64,000 nt of DNA from Paracoccus sp. (in: a-proteobacteria). Its GTDB lineage: Bacteria > Pseudomonadota > Alphaproteobacteria > Rhodobacterales > Rhodobacteraceae. Under the pieces are notes generated by a model. That model was not told the origin of the DNA. It saw only the letters and a program-made list of their open reading frames with translations, and searched no databases. Both the position numbers and the translations under genes were made by a program. Of this stretch, positions 9,263 to 15,656 are shown in pieces. Positions within the stretch are counted from its first letter, which is position 1; each line of letters starts with the position of its first letter. The DNA lies in assembly GCF_030538655.1 (NCBI RefSeq), contig NZ_JAUNTO010000006.1, forward strand, positions 62,001 through 126,000. Reading direction: 5' to 3'.

Positions 9263-9394
9263 GTGAAAGAACTGCTTCCCAAACCCGACCGATCGACGCT
9301 GATGCGTCTGTTCGTCTTTGTCGGCGCTATCTTGGCCTATGCTGATCCCGTTCTGCATCTGGCGCTGTGCCGGGGTCTCGCCAATGTCGGTTGA
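9263..9394 (+). CDS. Small phage membrane protein (43 aa)
   Basis: GTG start at 9263, preceded by GAGG at 9253-9256. It encodes 43 residues with a charged N-terminus (KELLPKPDR) and a central hydrophobic stretch (LMRLFVFVGAILAYADPVLHLAL) that could be one membrane helix. It is the first gene after the left attachment site and overlaps the next gene by 11 bp, typical of compact ssDNA phages. No homologue is recognised. A role in lysis or entry is possible but is only a guess from size and hydrophobicity. Confidence 0.55.
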   Translation: MKELLPKPDRSTLMRLFVFVGAILAYADPVLHLALCRGLANVG

Positions 9395-9647
9395 TCCCCT
9401 CTACGCCAATCGCGCGCCCGTCTCGACCTATTCGGATGCGCTCTCATGGCTCTGGCAGCATTCCCGTCCTGAAGAATGGTTTGAGGAAGGCGATGAAATG
9501 CTGCCGGTCGAGGCCAAACTTGTCTCTGACATGTTCTGGATTTCGGGCGACAAGCTGCGCAAGGACATGCGCAAGCTGTGGCGTTCCGCTCTCGGTGGGT
9601 CTCTGCCTCCGGTGCGATCCGGTCGCCCCTATAGCGGGTGGCGCTGA
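9384..9647 (+). CDS. Microvirus small protein of unknown function (87 aa)
   Basis: 87 residues from the ATG at 9384. The sequence is rich in W, E, D and R (ALSWLWQHSRPEEWFEEGDE, later DMRKLWRSALGG) and looks mostly alpha-helical, with no membrane segment. Position just before VP2 and the helical, acidic centre would fit an internal scaffolding-like role (VP3/B), but the C-terminus is basic and no family match is recognised. It overlaps the preceding gene by 11 bp and the VP2 start by one base (TGATG). Confidence 0.6.
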   Translation: MSVDPLYANRAPVSTYSDALSWLWQHSRPEEWFEEGDEMLPVEAKLVSDMFWISGDKLRKDMRKLWRSALGGSLPPVRSGRPYSGWR

Positions 9648-10582
9648 TGGCCAATCCTGTTCTCGCCGCCCTGCCCGCCGTTGGTAAAATCTTCGGCGGT
9701 CTCTCGGGTCTCTTTGGCAAAAAAGAGAAAGCGCCTTCCCCTCGCGACAACATCATGTCGCAGGCTCAAGGCGCTCGGGATGCTGCAGAGGAATACGGGT
9801 TCAACCCGTTGACCATGCTGCAATTCGGCCAGCCGTCCGGGTCCATCGCTGGCGGGCAAGGCCCTGCCCCGCTCGCCAGCATTGAAATGCTCACGTCCGG
9901 CTTGTCCGGGCTTGATGATGTATTTTCGGGTGACGCCGCTCGTCGTCGTCAGGCCGATCAGCTTGAGATTGACATGGCGCAAATCAAGCTCGACCGCGCG
10001 CGGGCTGGTATTCTGGAATATAACCAGACTGCTGCTGAAAGTGTGTTTCGGTCGCAGCCTTCTTACGGCGGGCGTCCTGCTGTGTTTCACCAGCCAAATG
10101 CTGAAATGAAACCTGCTCGTATAACTAAGACGTCATATCGTCCTGAACCGGCTCCGCGTGATCTCGTTTCCACGGACACGCAATCCGGTCAGGATGAAGT
10201 GACGCAATCCGTCGCGCCGGGTTATGATGTCGAAAAGAGCGACATTAAAGTTGATCCCGGCTTTCTCAAGGTTCATAACGAAGCGGTTGGGACCCTCTAC
10301 GTTCCGGCAATCGACGGTGAACCGTTAGACGCCGGTCAATTGATCGGCGTCGGTCCTGCGGTCCTGCCGCAACTGGTTTCTCCGTCCAACGCGCCCTATG
10401 TGGGCCGTTCGATCAATAAGTATTTTCCTGTTCAAAGTCAGATGGTTCAGGCTCTTATCCCAAGCCTTCGCCATTCTGCGCCTGCGCGCATCCGCGAAAA
10501 CCTGCGTCGTCGTGCGTTGTCTCGTTCTAGGACAGATGACTTCATGGAAGATCATATCCGCCGCAACGTCCCTAAAATGTGA
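9647..10582 (+). CDS. Microvirus DNA pilot protein VP2
   Basis: 311 residues. DNA pilot (minor spike) protein, the functional counterpart of phiX174 H, which forms the conduit for genome delivery across the cell envelope. The N-terminal glycine/alanine-rich hydrophobic stretch (VLAALPAVGKIFGGLSGLFG) is followed by AAEEYGFNPLTMLQFG, the conserved YGFNPLT-type motif of microvirus VP2, then a helical stretch (RRRQADQLEIDMAQIKLDRAR). The C-terminus is arginine-rich. The ATG at 9647 overlaps the upstream stop as TGATG; an in-frame GTG three codons earlier (9638) is less likely. VP1 follows after 11 bp. Confidence 0.85.
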   Translation: MANPVLAALPAVGKIFGGLSGLFGKKEKAPSPRDNIMSQAQGARDAAEEYGFNPLTMLQFGQPSGSIAGGQGPAPLASIEMLTSGLSGLDDVFSGDAARRRQADQLEIDMAQIKLDRARAGILEYNQTAAESVFRSQPSYGGRPAVFHQPNAEMKPARITKTSYRPEPAPRDLVSTDTQSGQDEVTQSVAPGYDVEKSDIKVDPGFLKVHNEAVGTLYVPAIDGEPLDAGQLIGVGPAVLPQLVSPSNAPYVGRSINKYFPVQSQMVQALIPSLRHSAPARIRENLRRRALSRSRTDDFMEDHIRRNVPKM

Positions 10583-10593
10583 AAGGAAAGCCT

Positions 10594-12246
10594 ATGGCTC
10601 GTCAATCTACTACTCCGATTAAGTTCAATCGGACCGTCCGTAAGGACGACAGCTTGCTTATGACCTCGGGCCGCGCTGCCCGTGTCGTTCCGGTTGCCTA
10701 TGCTCCGCTTCTGCCCGGTGACAGTGCATCCGGCAAGGTCGGCATCGACATTGAATTGCGCGATATGCCGCGCCCGCTTCTGAATGCGGTTCATGCCAAC
10801 GTGCAAGCGTGGTTTGTTCCCAAAACTGCTTTCCCGCAATTCGCGGGCCGTGACGAATTGATGCATTCGTTCACCGGTGAAAAGATCAAGGCGCTTGGAC
10901 AGGCTGATCGCAACCCGCCGAAATACTTCTTTACGGCCAATAGCACGGCAAACCGTGCCATCGTGAATAAATCGATGATGTTCAAGACGCTGGGTATCCA
11001 CTGCGTTGATAACCAGCCGATTAACTGCGATCTGATCGACGCATTCATCCTGATCTATAACTTCCGCTTGGCGGCTCATACGTCCAAGTTGAAACGCCGT
11101 CCCTATGCGGCGGAAAATCTTGATGTTGCAACCGATCTGCCGCGCGCCTTCTGGCCGTCCGGGCGTTTCGCCTCGGTGGTACCGGATTACGAACGTGCGT
11201 TGGTCCTCGGCGCTCTTGATCTCGATGTGCTTGCCGGTCGTATGCCTGTTGTCGGCTTTGGCAATAGTAACGGTGGCACGAAAGGCGTCTATAAGTCGTC
11301 CATCAAGGTCCGCGACAGCCGGGGCTTCAACGTGACCTATCCGAAATGGATGAACGTTGATGAAACCAATCAAGGCATGGTCGTGAACATGACCGATACC
11401 GGCATCCCGCGTATTTTCGCGGAAATGACCGGCAAGCGGATGACCACCACGCTGGCCGACATCGACATGGCGCGGAAAACCCAAGCCTTCGCAAAGATGC
11501 GCACGGCTTATGCTGGCAACGATCCGACCGGCTTCGTGAATGATGATGTGATTATCGCGCATCTGATGCAGGGCCTTGAGGTTCCCGAGGAACAGTTCAA
11601 ACGCCCGTGGCTGCTTGACAGCCGCCGTGTTCCTATCGGCTTTGCTGAGCGTTTCGCAACGGACGCCGCCAACCTGTCTAAATCGGTCACGCGCGGTCGT
11701 GCTTCTGCGCAACTGTCCATCAACATTCCGCAACAGGAAACTGGCGGCATGTTCATTGTGACGGTCGAGGTCCTGCCGGAACGTATCTATGAACGGTCCT
11801 CCGATCCGTTCCTTCACATGGACACGCCGGACGATCTGCCGAACGCCCTTCGAGACGTGCAGCGGGTCGAACCTGTCGATCTTGTGGAAAACAGCCGGAT
11901 CGACGCCCGCCATACAAAGCCCAAGGGGCTGTATGGCTATGAGCCGATGAACATGAAGTGGAACCGTGACTATACGCGGCTCGGCGGTGTGTTCTACTCG
12001 CCCAAGCCGGGTTCCGGCTGGAAAGAGGCGCGTTCCGCTATCTGGCAAACTGAATTGGTCGATCCGAAGTTCACGGAAAGTCATTTCCTCGCGCCGATCA
12101 ATTTCCCCCACGATGTGTTCTCGGATAAACGCGGTCCTGCGTTTGAATGCGTCTGTCGGCACTCTCTGTCCATCGTGGGCTTGACCCAGATCGGTGATGT
12201 GCTGGTCGAAAACTCTGACGATTACAAAGCTGTGGAGCAAGCCTGA
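10594..12246 (+). CDS. Microvirus major capsid protein VP1
   Basis: 550 residues, in the usual size range for microvirus major capsid proteins (the F protein of phiX174 is 427; gokushovirus-type VP1 is about 530-560). The ATG at 10594 has AAAGGAAAG just upstream. Family landmarks include the N-terminal LLMTSGRAARVVPVAYAPLLPGDS segment, VHANVQAWFVPKTAFPQF, then NQPINCDLIDAFILIYNFRL, and a C-terminal domain with LPERIYERSSDPFLHMDTPD. The single jelly-roll subunit builds the T=1 shell. It is followed with a one-base overlap by a 191-residue gene, where the phiX174 map would have the spike gene. Confidence 0.92.
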   Translation: MARQSTTPIKFNRTVRKDDSLLMTSGRAARVVPVAYAPLLPGDSASGKVGIDIELRDMPRPLLNAVHANVQAWFVPKTAFPQFAGRDELMHSFTGEKIKALGQADRNPPKYFFTANSTANRAIVNKSMMFKTLGIHCVDNQPINCDLIDAFILIYNFRLAAHTSKLKRRPYAAENLDVATDLPRAFWPSGRFASVVPDYERALVLGALDLDVLAGRMPVVGFGNSNGGTKGVYKSSIKVRDSRGFNVTYPKWMNVDETNQGMVVNMTDTGIPRIFAEMTGKRMTTTLADIDMARKTQAFAKMRTAYAGNDPTGFVNDDVIIAHLMQGLEVPEEQFKRPWLLDSRRVPIGFAERFATDAANLSKSVTRGRASAQLSINIPQQETGGMFIVTVEVLPERIYERSSDPFLHMDTPDDLPNALRDVQRVEPVDLVENSRIDARHTKPKGLYGYEPMNMKWNRDYTRLGGVFYSPKPGSGWKEARSAIWQTELVDPKFTESHFLAPINFPHDVFSDKRGPAFECVCRHSLSIVGLTQIGDVLVENSDDYKAVEQA

Positions 12247-12821
12247 TGCCCGTCTCTGATATTACCATGACATGGTATGTCTATCGTCGCCCTGATGGGA
12301 CGTTCTCGGATTTGGCCGATATGCGACTGCCTGATGACCAGACCATTCTTAAGTTTGGTGGTGGTCCCATCAGTATTCGCAGCGCCGAACCTGTTCTGGT
12401 CAGCGTGGTGCTTTATCGTGATCCGGGCAATCCGCAAATCCGCTCGATGCTCCCTATTGAATGTGGGCGCTTTCTTGATCTGGAATTCCCTCCGGGGGAC
12501 ATTGAGTTGAAACTCGGGTTCTGTTCTTCCGCTGCTTCAACCAATGTCGGCATCCTCGTTTCCTTCCGCGATGATGGCGTTGTCGAAGAGCTTGATCCAG
12601 AGGTTTACACCAATGTGGACCGTATGCCTGACGAAAGCGGGATGCTCTATGAGGTGCTTAAGGCTCGCCGCCTGTTCGATCTGGAACGTGCGGCGCTGCT
12701 GGCCGAAATGAAGGAAGCCGCTTCTCCGCCCGTGATTGACAATGATGGTGACGGCTTCCCCGATGACATGGACGACGCGCCGAACGATCCGAACGTCGCG
12801 AACAATCCGCCCGCGCCATGA
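12246..12821 (+). CDS. Phage protein with C-terminal calcium-binding-like acidic repeat; possible capsid-associated protein
   Basis: 191 residues, starting by TGATG overlap with VP1. Residues 1-120 look beta-rich (MTWYVYRRPDGTF, PVLVSVVLYRD, RFLDLEFPPGDIELKLGF). Residues 130-160 form an amphipathic helix (LKARRLFDLERAALLAEMKEA). Residues 165-183 read DNDGDGFPDDMDDAPNDPN, a near-perfect thrombospondin type 3-like calcium-binding unit. No family is recognised. Position straight after the capsid gene and its size (phiX174 spike G is 175) make a vertex, spike or decoration protein a reasonable guess. The stop overlaps the peptidase start by 4 bp. Confidence 0.7.
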   Translation: MPVSDITMTWYVYRRPDGTFSDLADMRLPDDQTILKFGGGPISIRSAEPVLVSVVLYRDPGNPQIRSMLPIECGRFLDLEFPPGDIELKLGFCSSAASTNVGILVSFRDDGVVEELDPEVYTNVDRMPDESGMLYEVLKARRLFDLERAALLAEMKEAASPPVIDNDGDGFPDDMDDAPNDPNVANNPPAP

Positions 12822-13489
12822 AACACTTTGCATCATGGCTACAAGCTTTGATGGCGGGGCGTCTTAGGACGCCCCAAGCCATCTATCGCGCCGCTCTCGC
12901 TGAAAACCCTGATCCGTCTGGGGCGGATCGGGTATTCGATCTTCCCCCTGATCCGGTTTGGACGGCTCCTGCTCGCCTGCGCGCGCCGGGGCATTTCTTG
13001 TCCAACACTTATTTGCGCCAGCTTGACCGGGCCGATTGGGCCTTTGTCGATCCCCGCCTTCAATATTGGGCTGCTCTGTTCCAAGAGTATGCTCGCAAGC
13101 GGGGCGTTCCGCTCTACGTTCACAGTGCCTTGCGTGACAAGGCGACCCAAGAGAAGGCATTCTCGGAGGGCCGCTCCAAGGCCATCTACGGGCGCTCTGC
13201 GCACAATATTGGTGAAGCCGTGGACATTGTGCATGGCGTCTATCACTGGAACCTGACGGAAAACGAATGGCGCGTGATCCACATGCTCGGCATGGCTGCT
13301 CTTGATCGTGTCAACGCGCAACTTCCGAAAGATAGGAAGCTGCGCCTTACATGGGGCGGTGAATTCAAGTCCTTGTATGATCCCGCTCACTGGGAAATCA
13401 TGGACTATCGGCAGAGGCTGCGCCCGATGCCGAAAACAGAAACCATCCGCCGCACTCCGCGATGGATATTGAGGCATAAGAAACCATGA
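12818..13489 (+). CDS. M15-type peptidase, probable phage endolysin
   Basis: 223 residues. Zinc peptidase of the D-Ala-D-Ala carboxypeptidase/L-Ala-D-Glu endopeptidase fold. The signature SAHNIGEAVD places zinc ligands at His129 and Asp136, and DPAHWE gives His191 as the third; HSALRDKATQEKAF precedes them as in phage VanY-like endolysins. No signal peptide is obvious. It would cleave peptidoglycan cross-links at lysis or, if carried in the virion, at entry. Many microviruses lyse by blocking cell-wall synthesis instead, so an enzyme here is notable, though M15 peptidases are known in other environmental microviruses. It overlaps both neighbours by 4 bp. Confidence 0.85.
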   Translation: MKHFASWLQALMAGRLRTPQAIYRAALAENPDPSGADRVFDLPPDPVWTAPARLRAPGHFLSNTYLRQLDRADWAFVDPRLQYWAALFQEYARKRGVPLYVHSALRDKATQEKAFSEGRSKAIYGRSAHNIGEAVDIVHGVYHWNLTENEWRVIHMLGMAALDRVNAQLPKDRKLRLTWGGEFKSLYDPAHWEIMDYRQRLRPMPKTETIRRTPRWILRHKKP

Positions 13490-13533
13490 AGTATGTAATA
13501 ATCATTCTGCTGATTATCATCTTCTTCCTCTAA
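13486..13533 (+). CDS. 15-residue hydrophobic peptide after the endolysin
   Basis: The ATG at 13486 overlaps the peptidase stop as ATGA. The frame reads MKYVIIILLIIIFFL then TAA: two polar residues followed by an almost pure isoleucine/leucine/phenylalanine helix. Coupled translation with the endolysin and the composition suggest a minimal membrane peptide that could disturb the inner membrane or release the endolysin. It is too short for homology and could be chance; the TAA is also the first arm of an inverted repeat (13531-13547). Confidence 0.4.
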   Translation: MKYVIIILLIIIFFL

Positions 13534-13581
13534 GAGCACTGCTCTTAGCCTCGCTCCGACCGCCAGAACGCTTTCTGGCGG
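13531..13581 (+). terminator. Two adjacent hairpins after the phage late genes
   Basis: TAAGAGC (13531-13537) and GCTCTTA (13541-13547) form a perfect 7-bp stem with an ACT loop. CCGCCAGAA (13560-13568) and TTCTGGCGG (13573-13581) form a perfect 9-bp stem with a 4-nt loop. Neither has a long T tract, so they may be factor-dependent terminators, mRNA-stabilising ends or structures acting in the single-stranded genome. Confidence 0.6.
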
Positions 13582-13653
13582 GCGGTCCTCTAATGCCAGT
13601 TCCCTTTTGCAGTTAGCACGAATGTTCGCTGTGCGCGCGCTGCTGGGGCTGGC

Positions 13654-13689
13654 CCCCGCCCCCGATGATCCTTGATCTCGGGGGCGGGG
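13654..13689 (+). other. Long GC-rich hairpin upstream of the replication gene
   Basis: The 12-bp arm at 13654-13665 is exactly complementary to 13678-13689. Inside it GATC (13667-13670) pairs with GATC (13674-13677) around a CTT loop, with a single bulged T at 13666, so the stem is 16 bp. It lies 62 bp before VP4 in the only sizeable non-coding gap (13534-13751) of the phage apart from the right end. In microviruses, structures in this position are candidates for the replication origin, complementary-strand initiation or packaging. Confidence 0.7.
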
Positions 13690-13751
13690 AATGCCCTACT
13701 TGATGGGTATATCCTTTTAGTGACACCGACGCGACAGGGACCACGGGTCAT

Positions 13752-14792
13752 ATGTGCATTAACCCTAGCTTTATCTGGGTCCAGACCGGGCCTAAGTGGG
13801 AAAAACAGCCGGTGGCTTGCCGCCAGTGCTGGCGATGTGCCAAAAACCGCGTGAACGATTACGTTGGGCGCTGCATGGCTGAGGCTCAGACTTCCAGCGA
13901 GGTTTGCGTTCTGACGCTGACCTATGCCCCGCGCGATGATTTGGCAGACATCATCCTTCAACCACGTCATTTTCAATTGTTTATGAAAATGCTTCGCAAG
14001 TCGGGTCACAAAGTCAGGTATTTCGTCGCTGGCGAGTATGGCGAATTGAAAGGTCGGGCGCATTTCCATGCGATATTGTTCTTTACCGACCTAAAGCCGG
14101 GCAATGGTATCGCTCCGGGTTATCAGACACACGAAGCCGCTTTCTGCCGTGAAATACCGCAAAAACAGATATGCCACATTCGCGAATGGCCGCACGGCCA
14201 CATTAAGGCGGATTGGTCTATATCTGAAAAAAGCATACGTTATGTATGCAAATATCTTCTCTCCGAAGATAAAAACAATGCGTGGTTCTCCTTGAGCAAA
14301 AAGCCGGCAATCGGCGCTGAATGGTTTGCTCGGAAAGCCGCAAAAGCGAGGGAACTTGATGTATTGCCTTATTCATTTGATTATATGCCACCCGGCTGTG
14401 ATCGGAATAAATCTTATATGATGACAGGCGCGACGCGCCGGGATTATCTCAATGCAATTACGCAAGACCCCGAGCGAAAAAAACACATGTCCGAATGGGT
14501 TCTTAAGACATTCGAAAAACATGAGCGGGCCAGAGTTCTTAAATTCCTCAACGCGCAACCTTTCGAGGTTCTGCATGAGGCGTTCTTGCAATATCGTGAG
14601 ATGAAAGAGCGCGATGATGTATTTGTCATGCTTGAGAAAGATCGAAAGTATGTTAAATTTATAACTGATCTGCTTGATAGGTCGCCCTCTGGCATCCTTC
14701 GGCAAGATGAAAACGGCAAGTGGTATCCGAAAGAGGAATTGGAATATGTCCCGCAAAAGAAAATCTGGAAACGAAAATCCGGTGACGGTTAG
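13752..14792 (+). CDS. Microvirus replication initiation protein VP4 (HUH endonuclease)
   Basis: 346 residues. Rolling-circle replication initiator. Cys23-x2-Cys26-x2-Cys29 (ACRQCWRC) and the following N..DYVGRCMAE form the cysteine/arginine N-terminal motif of microvirus Rep. TLTYAP (near 57) is motif I; GRAHFHAILF holds the HUH pair His104/His106; SIRYVCKYLL holds the catalytic tyrosine pair Tyr164 and Tyr168, spaced by three as in phiX174 gpA. It nicks the double-stranded form and attaches covalently to the 5' end. The C-terminal half is charged, helical and more AT-rich. The ATG at 13752 fits the family start. The last 47 bp overlap the next gene in another frame. Confidence 0.9.
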   Translation: MCINPSFIWVQTGPKWEKQPVACRQCWRCAKNRVNDYVGRCMAEAQTSSEVCVLTLTYAPRDDLADIILQPRHFQLFMKMLRKSGHKVRYFVAGEYGELKGRAHFHAILFFTDLKPGNGIAPGYQTHEAAFCREIPQKQICHIREWPHGHIKADWSISEKSIRYVCKYLLSEDKNNAWFSLSKKPAIGAEWFARKAAKARELDVLPYSFDYMPPGCDRNKSYMMTGATRRDYLNAITQDPERKKHMSEWVLKTFEKHERARVLKFLNAQPFEVLHEAFLQYREMKERDDVFVMLEKDRKYVKFITDLLDRSPSGILRQDENGKWYPKEELEYVPQKKIWKRKSGDG

Positions 14793-15165
14793 CGCCCCGC
14801 AACCTGTCGCCCCCCGCCCTGCTGCGCCTGTTGTAAACAAGGTGCCGCGCGTCCCCCGTGAAAAGACTGGCACCAGCCGGTCAACGCTCAATGTGGGGCG
14901 GTCCCTGCAAAAGCTGGCGGACGCTCTCCCCGATACCGTTTATCAGCGGTCACGTAATAACCTTTCCCAACGTGCGCGGGTCTCTACGGACACGCCCGCT
15001 CCTACGGTTCAAGCGGCCTTGTCAAAGCGGCCCGTCCGTCAGGACATGGGCCAGCCCGGACAGCTTAAATTGCAAAAAGATCGACCCCACTGCAAAAAGC
15101 GTCCTGAAAGTAACGTGGGCGGCGGCGGTTCCCGGCCTTTCATCCCGTGGTGCAATAAGTCTTGA
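14746..15165 (+). CDS. Basic, proline-rich phage protein overlapping VP4
   Basis: 139 residues from the ATG at 14746 (GAGG upstream), overlapping the end of VP4 by 47 bp in the +1 frame. The N-terminus is MSRKRKSGN, followed by a proline/alanine-rich part (APQPVAPRPAAPVV), further arginine/lysine-rich stretches and a C-terminal glycine run with SRPFIPWCNKS. Strong positive charge and low complexity recall the DNA-condensing J protein of phiX174, although this is much longer (J is 38 residues). Function as a DNA-binding or internal virion protein is inferred from composition and position only. Confidence 0.65.
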   Translation: MSRKRKSGNENPVTVSAPQPVAPRPAAPVVNKVPRVPREKTGTSRSTLNVGRSLQKLADALPDTVYQRSRNNLSQRARVSTDTPAPTVQAALSKRPVRQDMGQPGQLKLQKDRPHCKKRPESNVGGGGSRPFIPWCNKS

Positions 15166-15180
15166 CCTGGCATTGCTTGT

Positions 15181-15236
15181 GGGCAATCCCCGAAAAGACT
15201 GCCTATCATGGGGCAAAGGATTTTCGGGGATTGTCC
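15181..15236 (+). other. Phage intergenic stem-loop near the right attachment site
   Basis: A 13-bp perfect stem pairs 15184-15196 with 15221-15233. It extends by one G-T wobble and two G-C pairs to 15181/15236, making 16 bp around a 24-nt loop that itself contains a short TGCC/GGCA pairing. It lies 15 bp after the last phage gene. The non-coding interval 15166-15390 otherwise holds only a GCGGATTGT/ACAATCCGC inverted pair and a TTGACA hexamer (15337-15342). A terminator without a T tract, or a single-strand replication or packaging structure, are the candidates. Confidence 0.65.
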
Positions 15237-15390
15237 ACATGCGCCGCAACCGTGACGAAACTGTTGCACATAAGACACAAGGTTGCGGATTGTGAACGAA
15301 ATGAAACAATCTTCCGCAATTCCTTCCTCTTCCCCGTTGACAATCCGCCGCATGTGGTGGTGTGTTCTACATGTTGCGTTCCGAAGGTTG

Positions 15391-15418
15391 GAGTTCCACT
15401 TTACGGATTATCATATAA
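15391..15418 (+). other. dif-like XerCD site, right prophage boundary (attR)
   Basis: Left arm GAGTTCCACTT (15391-15401), central hexamer TACGGA (15402-15407), right arm TTATCATATAA (15408-15418). The hexamer is identical to that of the left boundary, and the arm bases around it are shared except for the three inner bases of the left arm (CTT here, TAA there). Recombination across the hexamer would restore a host site made of the left-hand TTGTTCCATAA arm plus this right arm. The 238 bp from here to the ubiV remnant (15419-15656) shows no gene. Confidence 0.75.
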
Positions 15419-15656
15419 TCATATGCACCAGTGTCCGCCATTCTGCAAAGCTCGCTTAAGCTTGGGTCGCGCCGTCCCTGACCAGCCTGTGCTCTGCAAA
15501 CGGATCGCGCAGAACTCGGTCATTCGGTGGGATGCCAGCCATATATCTCTGCCAGCTTCCCGAAAGGCAGGCACGCTGTGATCGCCCTGCCCCGCACATC
15601 TGTCGCAGCCACGTGGAAACGTCTCGCACCCGCGATCCGGCCTGATCCTACGATTG

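Larger units (their letters stand above)
9226..15401 (+). mobile_element. Integrated microvirus (Microviridae) prophage
   Basis: A 6176-bp element bounded by two dif-like sites, with nine genes all on the plus strand and mostly overlapping as ATGA or TGATG. Diagnostic genes are VP2 pilot, VP1 major capsid, an M15-type peptidase and the VP4 HUH replication initiator. The size is within the microvirus range. There is no integrase, recombinase or repressor gene, so integration most likely used the host XerC/XerD system at dif, as reported for other temperate microviruses. The region uses more T-ending codons and is visibly less GC-rich than the flanks, consistent with a foreign origin. No frameshift or stop interrupts the main genes, so it may be intact. 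Confidence 0.93.

Noticed and set aside
9226..15401. CRISPR array, insertion sequence or tailed-phage remnant as explanation for the low-GC block
   Set aside because: No regularly spaced long repeats and no transposase, terminase or portal genes; the capsid and HUH Rep genes fit a microvirus.
15302..15456. Short ORF starting at 15301 and running through attR as a host gene
   Set aside because: No ribosome-binding site and it crosses the attachment site; mentioned only in connection with the attP junction.
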